DNA of 64,000 nucleotides from Proteromonas lacertae. Lineage: Eukaryota; Sar; Bigyra; Opalinata; Proteromonadidae. The notes below the pieces were generated by a model. It was not told the DNA's origin. It was given only the letters and a program-made list of their open reading frames with translations, and searched no databases. Where the stretch lies: contig NGBS01000874.1 in assembly GCA_002245135.1 (NCBI GenBank), positions 186,001-250,000 of the forward strand, given 5' to 3'. This document shows positions 38,446 to 49,711 of this stretch, in pieces. Both the position numbers and the translations under genes were made by a program. The stretch's first letter is position 1. The number at the start of each line of letters is the position of its first letter.

Positions 38446-41400
38446 ATGAATGATATTTTTTCATTATCTCGTGATCCGGTGTGTTTATCAGAAGATGAAC
38501 CATGGAAGAGTATTAAATTCTATGGAAGCTATGTAATACTACTGGACTCAACTAGAGTGTCTGTTTTAGATCTTGGGATTATTGACTCCAATGCAAATCA
38601 ACAGACATTTGAAATCGCTGATTTATTATACAGCTCATCACATATTTCAGGAAAGACCGTGTTTCTATTAACCAGTGAAGGTGAACTTATACAATTTCAA
38701 CCTGGTTTGAATGAATATTCATTTATAGATTGTCCATATCTAAACAAATTCTTCTTTAAAGTACCAAAAGGATGTTTTGGATCGTTTGAATCACATTATA
38801 CCTTTATAAAAGCCATATTATCAAATTCAAATGATTGTATAGTAATAATAACCCAAGATTTTGAAATGATATTTGGTATTTATCCCTTTATGACAGATAA
38901 TTGGAAATTAATCTCTTTAGTTCAGTCAGATGAAAAACCTCTATCAAGTATATTAGACCCACATATTTGTGATATATCCGTTACATTCCCAACTCCTCAA
39001 TGTCCAGTGTTGTATATATACTTGTCATCAATTGATTGTGAGAAATCTATTCATTTATATGTATTTTCGTATGATATTGATAGTTCAATTTCTTCATTAT
39101 TAATCCCAATGCATTTATCTCAAAAGATATTCCCTTATAAGTATAATTCAAAGATATCATCAATCTGTATTTCTACTCACCCTGTAAACCATACTGCTCT
39201 TATTGCTGTAAATAGTTCACAATATACACAATTATACTCTTATACATTTTACAGCAACAATTTCCATCATTGTATCTTATACAAAAGTGAAAGTGAAGCA
39301 AAAGATGAAGTAATACAAATAGAGTGGATGTTAAGTAGATCAATCATATTAACAATAACGAATAGTGGAAAATTAAAGATTTATACACCTTCATTAAAAC
39401 CATTAATATTGATCCACAGTAATGATATGAATGAATATATAATATGTAAAGATCAATACACTATACAATTAGATAAAAACACTAATACTAGACATCATCA
39501 TAAATCTAGAAATAATAATAATTGCCATTATTCCCTTTACATTAACAATTCAATAGATTACTCCATAGATTCATTCCAATTGAATAATGCTAATAATAAT
39601 AACAATAACTACAGACATAGTCAGTTTCATTATAATCTCTTATCTTTATCATCTTCGCCAAATTCTCCAATGAATAGTAGTAAACATGAGAATATTCTAA
39701 ATTCCCATACATCTACGACTAATGTGATACAAGAAATGAATGAGAATAATCAGATTATATATTATTCAAATGGTTATTATTTATGGTATATAAAGTGTCC
39801 AGTATTTTATTCAGAAAAATGTATAATTATAATATATATATATATATATAGTTAATTATAATACTTTAACACCACTTTCTTATTTAAATAATTTAAAACA
39901 GACTTTACAAATGGATATTTATGTTAAACCTTCATTATATATTCAATATAACACTATTAAGCCCATGTACAATGAATCGATCAATCTGTTCAGATTATCA
40001 AGAGAGTTGTATAATTCAAATAATGAATATTATTCATTCTATTTACCTATTATTATAAAATACTTTGAGAATATACTCTCTACATTATTATTATTACATT
40101 CGTCATCAAATACAACTTCATCATCTTCATTTACAACTTCTTTTCATAGTAAAGATGATAATTTATCATTACTAAATATAGTTCATTTATTACACGATAT
40201 AGAACTTCACTTATCTGACTATAATGTGGAAGAAATGGTGTATTTATATAACATCAGAATGTTATTAAGTTTATATATGTTTTCATATAATTCGAATAAT
40301 GTAATATTGCCAATTCAAAGCAATCAAAATGGAACAAATTCTATAAGATCTGATTCACCATTAACATATCAAACAAATAGTGGAGGAGGAGGAGGCAGTA
40401 ATAACAATAATCAACAACAACCAAATAGTGAAAGAAAACAACGTAGTTATAGTATAGATCATAATAGATCAAACAGTACTGGGAATGTAACTTCAACATT
40501 TCGAAAAATAAGTTATAATAATAATAATAATAGAAGAAGATATAGTATAAATTCCAATTATGGAAATAGTTATAATAGCATTAATAACAACAGTAATATT
40601 GGTAATGGACAAATACAGTATTATTTATTAGCCAATCAAATGATTCCTTCTAAATTAAGGAATATTAATTCAACATATATTAATTCTGATGTTGATAAAT
40701 ATTTCTTGTTTTTATATCATCCAATCAGAGACTTGTATTTTTTTAATAAAACAAAAAACAAAAAATATGAAAAGTCGCAAATTAGTTTATTTCAACATTA
40801 TAAGAATTATACTTTTCCTTCCAGATTTGATTTTGATAATTATTATCATAGTAATTATAATAATAATAGTTATAGTCAGTTGGTAAATATAGGATTATTG
40901 TTTATTGAACATTATCGTCTCTCTGAATTATTTGATTTGTGTAATTATATCAATTCAAAATATGGAAATAATAAGGAGAATAATAATGAAGGAGAAGATG
41001 ATGATGAAGACAATAGGAAAGGTGATAATGATGATGGTAGTAAGAATGACAGTCATGAAAAGGAGAATAGTTTTTACTTTTTACATTTTATTGTTGCAAA
41101 TTTGATCGTTTCATATTTAAATTATACACCACTGTATTATCCATCCTCTTATTCAACCAAAAGAAATTGATAATCAAAGAATTAAATGCTCAAAAGTTGA
41201 AAAAAACAGTATCTGTATGCTCTAGTTGGAATTATGCTACAGCCATTAGATTCTATAAACTTTCAGGTAGAGAAGAAAGAGCAGTAGAAATATTATTAAG
41301 AAATGATAATGAATTTGATATAGCTAGATTATAGTATAAATATATATATTTATTTATTATCGATAGTCAGTTATTATCAAAGAAATCAGTAGAAGAGAAT

Positions 41401-43506
41401 ATATTTCAAATATTCATACAGTATTTACGTGTTCATAATATAAGACAATTGCAATTAATCTCATCAGTTGCTGAAACCTTTGATTTATCATTATATCTCC
41501 TTAATAAAGTATTGAAGGATATAAATCATCGATTATTAAAACAAATATATCACCTATCTATCATTATTCAAGATAATTTCGTGTTTTCTAAACATATTTT
41601 ATTACCAACTTTGAATTTACATTTTAATAAATTAAGATATAAAGTCCCAAGAGTAGTTTGTAATCATTTGGAGTTCCTTTTCTGCTTATTTGATAATCCA
41701 AATATTGGTTTGTATAAGTTACTAATGTTAAACTTTTTACAATATTTTAACATTGATTTATGTAACTTCACAACTGAATATGATATATTTTCACCTAATT
41801 GTGTGAATGAGTTTAGAAAGAGAAAGAAAATTAGATATTATTTCATATCAGCTATTGTTATTCTAATACAAAACCCAGAATTATATTCATTACTCTCTTA
41901 TTTATCAAAATTAGATGAATATTCTGAAATTGTCACTTATTACAAACAATTTTTGAAGTATTTATGGTATTTCAATGTGAGAGATATGTTTAATAGATAT
42001 TATGTTGTGTTAAAGAACTTAAAGGAGAATAAATTAAAAGATTTCCCTAAAATACAAACTCCAAGTGTTTCCACAATATTATGTACATCTGTAGTGTCAA
42101 ATAATCCATTATTCTATCATGTTTCTCCTATAAAACCATTAAAAATACCACAATCAGAAAGACAAACAACTCCCATAAAGAAAATAGATAATTCAACAAA
42201 TATATCATCTCCTAAAATCATCTTATCAGATGTATTGAAATTGAAAATTACTAATCATATGTATGATAGTGATGTTGATAGTAGTATAAGTAATAGTAAC
42301 AATGCATCATTATTAACCTCTCCAATAAAGAATGAATCTCTTTCAATTTCCATTGATAATAACAGTAATTGTAGTAGAAGAAGTGAAAGTGTTGATTCTA
42401 TTGAATTAATATCAATTATTGAACCTTCACCTACTAAATCATCATCATCTCCATCTCCACCACCACCACCACCATTATATCCTTCCAATAGTAGTAATAA
42501 TTCAAGTTTGAATTATTCAACTGTTAGTTATAACAATACAGTTACAGATTCTCCATCACCACTTAAGACTTTGCATAAGTCACTACTGTTAGACACATCC
42601 ATTACTGATGATAATTTATCATTTGAATCAGCTACTACCAACAATACAGATAATACAGCTGCAAATACACCTAATACAACTGTAAATAATACACCTAATA
42701 CAAAAATGAATAATACAGCTAATACAACGTTGAATATGTCAAGTGAAAATTCGTTATTTGTAATTGATCCAATGATTTATAAATATGAATTCATCAAAGA
42801 AATGTGTGAATGGATTATTCGGTTCTATTATAGTAGTTATGAAATATTCAATAAGAATATATTGGATTATTTATTAACCATATTATATGAAGTATATATA
42901 TATATATAGATAGATAGATATTTATTTATTTATGTAATTTAAATAGTGTTTAATATTAATGGAAGGTGAAACGAAATATCATAAAATTGTTCCTTTTATA
43001 TGTAATACACTTTATCATATCACTTCAAAAACATCAATTCCACCAAAAACAAAAATTGAAAGGAAATACAAACAAATATTAAAAATACTATCAACTGAGT
43101 TGAATAAAAACATTGAAGATGTTGATAAGATTATAAAGAAATATAATAAAACCAAAAAGTATATTTATTGTCATAATATATATATTTACATATGAATAGG
43201 TTTAAGGATTATCAATGTGAGACTGATCCATTTTATTTATCATTTATAGATATATATCACGTATTTCTTAATTCATCTCCGTCAATTGATTCGTTTGTAA
43301 CTTCTGAAAGTTCAAAAACTGTTAATTTTGAGATAAAATCATCATTTAGTTCAAATTATAATGTTAGTAAAACAACAGGTCCAGGTAAACTATCACCAAC
43401 TACGCCTCATTCACATTTATCAATGATGACTCCCAAAGAAAGCGAGAATACGAGAAGAAAATCTTTAGATTTGTTATATGCAGCAGATGAATTTGGATTA
43501 ATATAG
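38446..43506 (+). CDS. Large unknown protein, probable beta-propeller/alpha-solenoid scaffold
   Basis: A multi-exon gene of about 1600 residues starting MNDIFSLSRDPVCLSEDEPW. The first 320 residues look like a beta-propeller (YVILLDSTRVSVLDLG; IQIEWMLSRSIILTITNSG). Long Asn/Ser-rich low-complexity stretches follow, then a helical region with VCSSWNYATAIRFYKLSGR and YLLNKVLKDINHRLLKQIYH. A Pro run and NTPNTTVNNT-type repeats are near 42460-42740, and it ends RRKSLDLLYAADEFGLI. Architecture resembles membrane-trafficking scaffolds (Vps/RIC1/HPS-like), but I cannot name it. The junction near 41106-41170 does not close cleanly: either an unusual 56-nt intron (GTTTCA...AAAAG) or an indel is required. 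Other introns are GT-AG (about 39832-39853, 41336-41366, 42893-42946, 43160-43198). Confidence 0.6.
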
Positions 43507-43908
43507 AATATGAGTATTAATTTTTAATAGTTTAAAATATTAATGATTATATTGTTTTTTTGTAGGAGTTATAGTGTAATAACAATATCAAAAAGAAATT
43601 AAAGGCTTTAGCTATGCAAAATCATCTAAAGAAAGTATATTTATGTGAAGTAAGGCTAGCAGGATAATTTCAAGTAATTTAATATGTAAATCATGGATAT
43701 GACTTACAATACAGTGTTTAAATAAAAAGTGAAAGAGTAAATCTTAAGATAGTAGTTTGTTACACAATTGTAGGTTTAATACTGTATATAATAATGAGTT
43801 ATCATCAGGTAAGGCTGTTTTTAACCTAACTAGCAACTTTAGCATTAAAACAATTAATAAGTTTACACTAATTTCAAATTTTCGTTTAAATAAACAGTTA
43901 TTCTTAAA
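43507..43908. other. Gene-free interval
   Basis: About 400 bp of A+T-rich sequence between the unknown scaffold gene and the first Cys-rich membrane-protein gene. Nothing was recognised beyond presumed 3' UTR and promoter sequence. Confidence 0.4.
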
Positions 43909-45483
43909 ATGGCTGTGGGGGATGATATTTTTTCTTTCAGTACAATATATTTCCCAATTTGTGGTGGTGAATTATCAGACGACTGGGACTGTGGTGTGTT
44001 TGGATTGTTAATTCTCAACTTAATAGTCACATTCATTTCAGGGATGACATTAGTTACAGCATCATTTCTGATATATTTAATAGCTCCTATAATCATAAGT
44101 TTATTAGTATCAGGTTGTATTGGTGGTTTGGTCTATGTAACATGTTTTCCAGATCCGACAACAGATGGAGGTGGTGCTGGTTGTTTAGCGCTTGTAGGTA
44201 TTATTTTAATGTACTGGATGGATCCATTTGGTTATAAGCAGTTTTTTAGAGAGAAGAAATATATAGATTTCTTCTTGTGGGGTTCAGTGACAGCTGCTTC
44301 ATTAACAGGTTTAGTTAATTTAATCAATTTCATCAAATATTATTGTTTAGCTATTTATCATTTATGTATGTTAATTGGTTATTGTTGTATTTCAATTTTT
44401 GATGCTGATTGTTGGTCTAGTTGTAAATCTAACTGTAGTGAATGTTGTTCATCATGTTATAATGGTTTAACGAAATGTTGTGAATATTTGATTGCATGTG
44501 TTTATATATCGTGTAAAGGAGTGTATAAATGTATGGAAGGCGTTTGTTTATTTATATATGATGGAATATACTATTTATATGACCAATGTAGTGAATGTTG
44601 TTGTTGTTGTAAAGAAAGAAGTCATAGTTATGAAAATCATAAACATGAGAATGTGATATCTGAAGGAATAAAACATATATTTCTATTTCTATGGAAATCA
44701 ATATTATTTATAATGATTTATAGTTATAGAATAATAAGATATTGTTTATATTATATAAGTTGTAAAAAGATAAGATGTTTAGAATCTAATAAATGTTGTG
44801 AATGTTGTAGTTGTAGTTGTAGTAATATATTTTCTGATGTAGTTGAAAATCCATATAATGAATTATTAAAAATATCTTGTATGAAAAGAGTAGAAAAAGG
44901 TCGAAAATATATATTTAAAAACATATTGAAAGGATTTAAAAGATTATATAGATATGAAATATTCCATTATGCTATTTGTAATATAATAGAAAGTGTAATA
45001 AAAAGATTATATCTAAAAATCTTAGGAGATAAAAAGGGAAGTGTATATCCAGATGGTGATGATCCAAAAACAATAAAAATAAAAATAGATGATAAAGATG
45101 ATGATGATGATGAAAATAATAACAATGGAAATAAAATAATCACATCATCTAAGGGAAGTAAAGTACCAGTTGGATCTAAAGGAACAAAAGTGGCAATTAC
45201 ATCCAAAGGAACAAAAGTAGTAATAAGTGAAGAAGAAGAAAAACGAAAGATAATTGAAGACAATCTAAATATTCCAAAAGATGAGAATAACACTCCTTTA
45301 TTCTTCCGATTACCTTCAAGAGACTCAATCAATTCATCAAGTGAAAAGAAGAAATCAATCATAAAACTAAGTATAGTAAATCTAAAACGACCATCTATAT
45401 ATCAATTACCTTGCTCATCTACATCAAACAAATCATTTAGACCTCCACATCTCACTCCAATTGATATTCCTGGATCTATTTAA
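43909..45483 (+). CDS. Cys-rich multi-pass membrane protein, palindrome copy A
   Basis: An intronless ORF of 524 residues starting MAVGDDIFSFSTIYF. Three or more hydrophobic segments lie in the first 180 residues (LILNLIVTFISGM, FLIYLIAPIIISLLV, CLALVGIILMYW, SVTAASLTGLVNLINFI). A Cys-rich region of about 130 residues with repeated CC/CxxxCC groups follows (CSECCSSC, CEYLIACVYISCKG, CSECCCCCKE), then a second hydrophobic stretch and a cytosolic-looking charged tail. The tail holds a triplicated SKGxKVxxxSKG motif and an acidic DDKDDDDDE run. The C-terminal 417 residues are identical to copy B; the N-terminal 108 are only about half identical. The family is unknown. The lack of introns is unusual in this window. 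Confidence 0.75.
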   Translation: MAVGDDIFSFSTIYFPICGGELSDDWDCGVFGLLILNLIVTFISGMTLVTASFLIYLIAPIIISLLVSGCIGGLVYVTCFPDPTTDGGGAGCLALVGIILMYWMDPFGYKQFFREKKYIDFFLWGSVTAASLTGLVNLINFIKYYCLAIYHLCMLIGYCCISIFDADCWSSCKSNCSECCSSCYNGLTKCCEYLIACVYISCKGVYKCMEGVCLFIYDGIYYLYDQCSECCCCCKERSHSYENHKHENVISEGIKHIFLFLWKSILFIMIYSYRIIRYCLYYISCKKIRCLESNKCCECCSCSCSNIFSDVVENPYNELLKISCMKRVEKGRKYIFKNILKGFKRLYRYEIFHYAICNIIESVIKRLYLKILGDKKGSVYPDGDDPKTIKIKIDDKDDDDDENNNNGNKIITSSKGSKVPVGSKGTKVAITSKGTKVVISEEEEKRKIIEDNLNIPKDENNTPLFFRLPSRDSINSSSEKKKSIIKLSIVNLKRPSIYQLPCSSTSNKSFRPPHLTPIDIPGSI

Positions 45484-45711
45484 TAATAGATGCAAATATC
45501 TCTCTTTCAATTAAGCTAAATACTATTAAAAATATAATCTAATTCTAATTGAAGTAGTTTGGTTTAAATTATTCTAAAAATTGATAATGAAAGTATTTAT
45601 TTCATCAGTGTTATGTGAAATACTATCAAACAACAATGTATAATTATTGAGAAAAACATAAGTTACTCTTTAATCTATTCATTACATTCATTAAATCGTG
45701 TAACTGAAATA
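44233..45711. repeat. Palindrome arm A (1479 bp, pairs with 46748-48226)
   Basis: Every stretch I compared is identical to the reverse complement of 46748-48226, apart from one c/a mismatch near 45697. The arm covers the last 417 codons of copy A plus 228 bp downstream of its stop. Confidence 0.95.
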
Positions 45712-45909
45712 CTTGAAAAAAATCTAAAATTGTGAGAATGAAAGGTGTGATTAGATATACTTTTTTGTTAAGCAGATAAACTGATTCAAGAGAAAATGGT
45801 TTTAGGCAATCAATACTAGGAATATAATCATAGATAATTTAATTCTAAAAGCCTATATAAAAACATGAGCAAAGTAAATAATAAAAATAATGATAATAAT
45901 ATTAAATAT

Positions 45910-46480
45910 TTAAAGAATCCTTTGATATTTGATTTTTTTGTTCTTTTGATAATAATTATCTATATTTTCTTTCAATGTTATTGAAATTTTCTTTAAACTT
46001 CCAAACATTTCTTTGTCTTTTATCATTAATCTTAATCATGTTTCATATAATTCATTCCCTACTTTATGTTTCAATCTATCTTCATTTTTTTGTTGTCAAT
46101 AATCGATTTATCAACTCTTTCATCATATCATCTGTTATGAACTCTTTATTATATCTACATCTCATGATGTTATTTAGAGTTTTAAATAGATTATTATATT
46201 CATTAAATGGTAATCATTTCATATAATACACAACCAACTAACTATATTATACTTCTCTCATTCAAGCACAAATCACATATCTTTACATTCACTTTCATTC
46301 TCAAAAACAATATTTCTACTCTTTAAATTACCAATTGTCATACCATTCTGATATAAAATCAACAAATTATAGCAAATGCTGCAAATTATGCTAATTGTTG
46401 TAATATCCTCAAGATATCAACATGAATCCACTGTCAATATTCAAATAACACATTTGAAAGGGACAGATAAAGTAAAATGG
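45910..46480 (-). pseudogene. Decayed kinase-like gene fragment in the palindrome spacer
   Basis: On the minus strand, broken frames read NGMTIGNLKSRNIVFENES (compare the catalytic loop HGNLKPSNILI of the pseudokinases at 55.2 and 56.5 kb), then LFKTLNNIMRCRYNKEFITDDMMKELINRLL (like a kinase C-lobe end), then a Lys-rich helical tail ending YQRIL. Several TGA stops and at least one frameshift interrupt it. It looks like a relic of the same pseudokinase family. Identification rests on motif resemblance only. Confidence 0.35.
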
Positions 46481-46747
46481 ACAATCTAATCATGCAAAGT
46501 TATTTTCAACGAATTTCAAAGGTTTCTTCTCTTTTACAGAAAAGTATTTAAACAGATTTATTATTCTAACAACATTTTGACGTTGACCTTTCATTTAAGT
46601 TCACCATTGCTCTTTTTGACTATTGCTTTAACCTATAGTAATAATTAATTTAATATACTTCATAGCCACATAAAGATATCGAGTATAAAACTTCGTCTTC
46701 AACAAAATTTAAAAATGACATTTTTAAATTTCAAATAATAGCCGTTT

Positions 46748-48226
46748 TATTTCAGTTACACTATTTAATGAATGTAATGAATAGATTAAAGAGTAACTTA
46801 TGTTTTTCTCAATAATTATACATTGTTGTTTGATAGTATTTCACATAACACTGATGAAATAAATACTTTCATTATCAATTTTTAGAATAATTTAAACCAA
46901 ACTACTTCAATTAGAATTAGATTATATTTTTAATAGTATTTAGCTTAATTGAAAGAGAGATATTTGCATCTATTATTAAATAGATCCAGGAATATCAATT
47001 GGAGTGAGATGTGGAGGTCTAAATGATTTGTTTGATGTAGATGAGCAAGGTAATTGATATATAGATGGTCGTTTTAGATTTACTATACTTAGTTTTATGA
47101 TTGATTTCTTCTTTTCACTTGATGAATTGATTGAGTCTCTTGAAGGTAATCGGAAGAATAAAGGAGTGTTATTCTCATCTTTTGGAATATTTAGATTGTC
47201 TTCAATTATCTTTCGTTTTTCTTCTTCTTCACTTATTACTACTTTTGTTCCTTTGGATGTAATTGCCACTTTTGTTCCTTTAGATCCAACTGGTACTTTA
47301 CTTCCCTTAGATGATGTGATTATTTTATTTCCATTGTTATTATTTTCATCATCATCATCATCTTTATCATCTATTTTTATTTTTATTGTTTTTGGATCAT
47401 CACCATCTGGATATACACTTCCCTTTTTATCTCCTAAGATTTTTAGATATAATCTTTTTATTACACTTTCTATTATATTACAAATAGCATAATGGAATAT
47501 TTCATATCTATATAATCTTTTAAATCCTTTCAATATGTTTTTAAATATATATTTTCGACCTTTTTCTACTCTTTTCATACAAGATATTTTTAATAATTCA
47601 TTATATGGATTTTCAACTACATCAGAAAATATATTACTACAACTACAACTACAACATTCACAACATTTATTAGATTCTAAACATCTTATCTTTTTACAAC
47701 TTATATAATATAAACAATATCTTATTATTCTATAACTATAAATCATTATAAATAATATTGATTTCCATAGAAATAGAAATATATGTTTTATTCCTTCAGA
47801 TATCACATTCTCATGTTTATGATTTTCATAACTATGACTTCTTTCTTTACAACAACAACAACATTCACTACATTGGTCATATAAATAGTATATTCCATCA
47901 TATATAAATAAACAAACGCCTTCCATACATTTATACACTCCTTTACACGATATATAAACACATGCAATCAAATATTCACAACATTTCGTTAAACCATTAT
48001 AACATGATGAACAACATTCACTACAGTTAGATTTACAACTAGACCAACAATCAGCATCAAAAATTGAAATACAACAATAACCAATTAACATACATAAATG
48101 ATAAATAGCTAAACAATAATATTTGATGAAATTGATTAAATTAACTAAACCTGTTAATGAAGCAGCTGTCACTGAACCCCACAAGAAGAAATCTATATAT
48201 TTCTTCTCTCTAAAAAACTGCTTATA
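46748..48226. repeat. Palindrome arm B (1479 bp, pairs with 44233-45711)
   Basis: Reverse-complement partner of arm A, with identical length and a 1036-bp spacer (45712-46747). Identity starts abruptly at the TATAAGCAG codons of YKQFF and ends abruptly 228 bp past the stop codon. Confidence 0.95.
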
Positions 48227-48559
48227 GTGAAACATATCTAACATATACACAGCTATTATAATAGAAGCAAAGAATAACATAATAAAGCAACCATATCCTA
48301 AAGAATCCTTTATCTTCTTGTTACAACATAAAACATAAAATACTCCACTTACACACACTGTTATTATACTATATATTACAATAGGGGCTGCTAGATATAT
48401 CAGTAACGATATAACAACCAATATCATCCCTGAAATGAATGTGACTATTAAGTTGAGAATTAACTTACCAAAAATGTAGCAGTTCCAACCATTTGAAAGT
48501 TTCCCTACATAAAATGGAAAATATATAGAAAGAATAAATGGAATTACTTTTAAATTCAT
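46976..48559 (-). CDS. Cys-rich multi-pass membrane protein, palindrome copy B
   Basis: An intronless ORF of 527 residues starting MNLKVIPFILSIYFP. The N-terminal 110 residues are a diverged version of copy A (shared SIYFP/TIYFP, GxLSxxWxC and LILNLIVTFISGM). From YKQFFREKKYIDFF onward the protein is identical to copy A. The same Cys-rich core, hydrophobic segments and SKGxKV-repeat tail are present. The two genes converge tail to tail. The different N-terminal membrane segments may be the part that matters functionally while the body is homogenised. The family is unknown. Confidence 0.75.
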   Translation of the reverse strand: MNLKVIPFILSIYFPFYVGKLSNGWNCYIFGKLILNLIVTFISGMILVVISLLIYLAAPIVIYSIITVCVSGVFYVLCCNKKIKDSLGYGCFIMLFFASIIIAVYMLDMFHYKQFFREKKYIDFFLWGSVTAASLTGLVNLINFIKYYCLAIYHLCMLIGYCCISIFDADCWSSCKSNCSECCSSCYNGLTKCCEYLIACVYISCKGVYKCMEGVCLFIYDGIYYLYDQCSECCCCCKERSHSYENHKHENVISEGIKHIFLFLWKSILFIMIYSYRIIRYCLYYISCKKIRCLESNKCCECCSCSCSNIFSDVVENPYNELLKISCMKRVEKGRKYIFKNILKGFKRLYRYEIFHYAICNIIESVIKRLYLKILGDKKGSVYPDGDDPKTIKIKIDDKDDDDDENNNNGNKIITSSKGSKVPVGSKGTKVAITSKGTKVVISEEEEKRKIIEDNLNIPKDENNTPLFFRLPSRDSINSSSEKKKSIIKLSIVNLKRPSIYQLPCSSTSNKSFRPPHLTPIDIPGSI

Positions 48560-48681
48560 ATTTTAAAAAGTTAACTTTTTGATATTATTCTAGAAATGTT
48601 GAAAATAATATGTATTTCATTATAATTTACAAAAATAACTTGAAAATAATAGAAAAATAATAGAAAACGTTAGTATCATTC

Positions 48682-49676
48682 TTAATTATATTTCATCTCA
48701 ATCTCATGTACAGCATTATCAAGTTCAATCCACGATTCAGGGAATAAATTACCAGAAATAATCCTTCTAGCCATATCCAACTTTGGTTCTTTGTGCATTG
48801 GGTTATTACACAAATCTATAGTCTTAGCATTCTTTTTCGTACTATTACTACACCACGATTCACACCATAACCATTCTTGTGGTAAAGAATAAATAGGAAC
48901 TCGAGTTTGTGCATAATTAGGTAAATCTTGATCTAAATTAGACAAGGAGTTTGGATCTCTTGACAAAGTATCATATATTGATCTTAATATATCACCAACA
49001 CCTCGTTTCCTAAATACATCTAAATCTACTACATATAAAGCACTAATATGATAAGGTCTACCTTGTAAATGGTCAGCCCAATAACCTTGTCTCCAGAATT
49101 GAAATCCTAATGTGTCTTTATTACTATCACAGAATGGAGTATAAGCATAAGGAGCTCCATGTAGATCTATTTCATATAATTCTTTTAAATCACTTCTCAT
49201 TACTTGATCTGCATCCACATAGATTACTTTCTTTAGATTTAATGGGAATAACACATCTAAAAAGAGTATTTTATAAGCCCAAATGATTCTTTGCTTCTCT
49301 GTTTGTGGATGTAACCATTTTGGCCATTTGTAAGTGACTAATTCAACTTCACAACCTAATTCTTTAGCATAATGAGGAATAAATGACTAAATAATAATAA
49401 TAATAATATATTTAAATATATATATATATACTTTAAATGCAGGTGAAAAGAAATTTTCCACTAACCAAAACTTGACTGGATTTGAAGTTCTTTTTACCAC
49501 AGACATCATCATGATCTTAATGAATCTTTCATATAGATGACCTGAAGCTAATGAGAAGATGTTGATTGTTTCATTTGCACCTATTTTTATATTCTTTCCT
49601 AATATTGACTCTTTTACTTTTCCAAACCAACTCTTTGATACTTCAGCTTCTTCTATTTTTATAATTATTATTATTA

Positions 49677-49711
<35 letters not shown>

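Noticed and set aside
44967-45362. 131-residue ORF on the opposite strand of the palindrome genes (also at 47097-47492)
   Set aside because: It is duplicated only because the arms are duplicated, and its composition is that of the antisense of a Lys/Asp-rich tail.
45975-46226. 83-residue hydrophobic plus-strand ORF in the palindrome spacer
   Set aside because: The opposite strand reads as a decayed kinase-like protein, so the hydrophobic ORF is probably its antisense.
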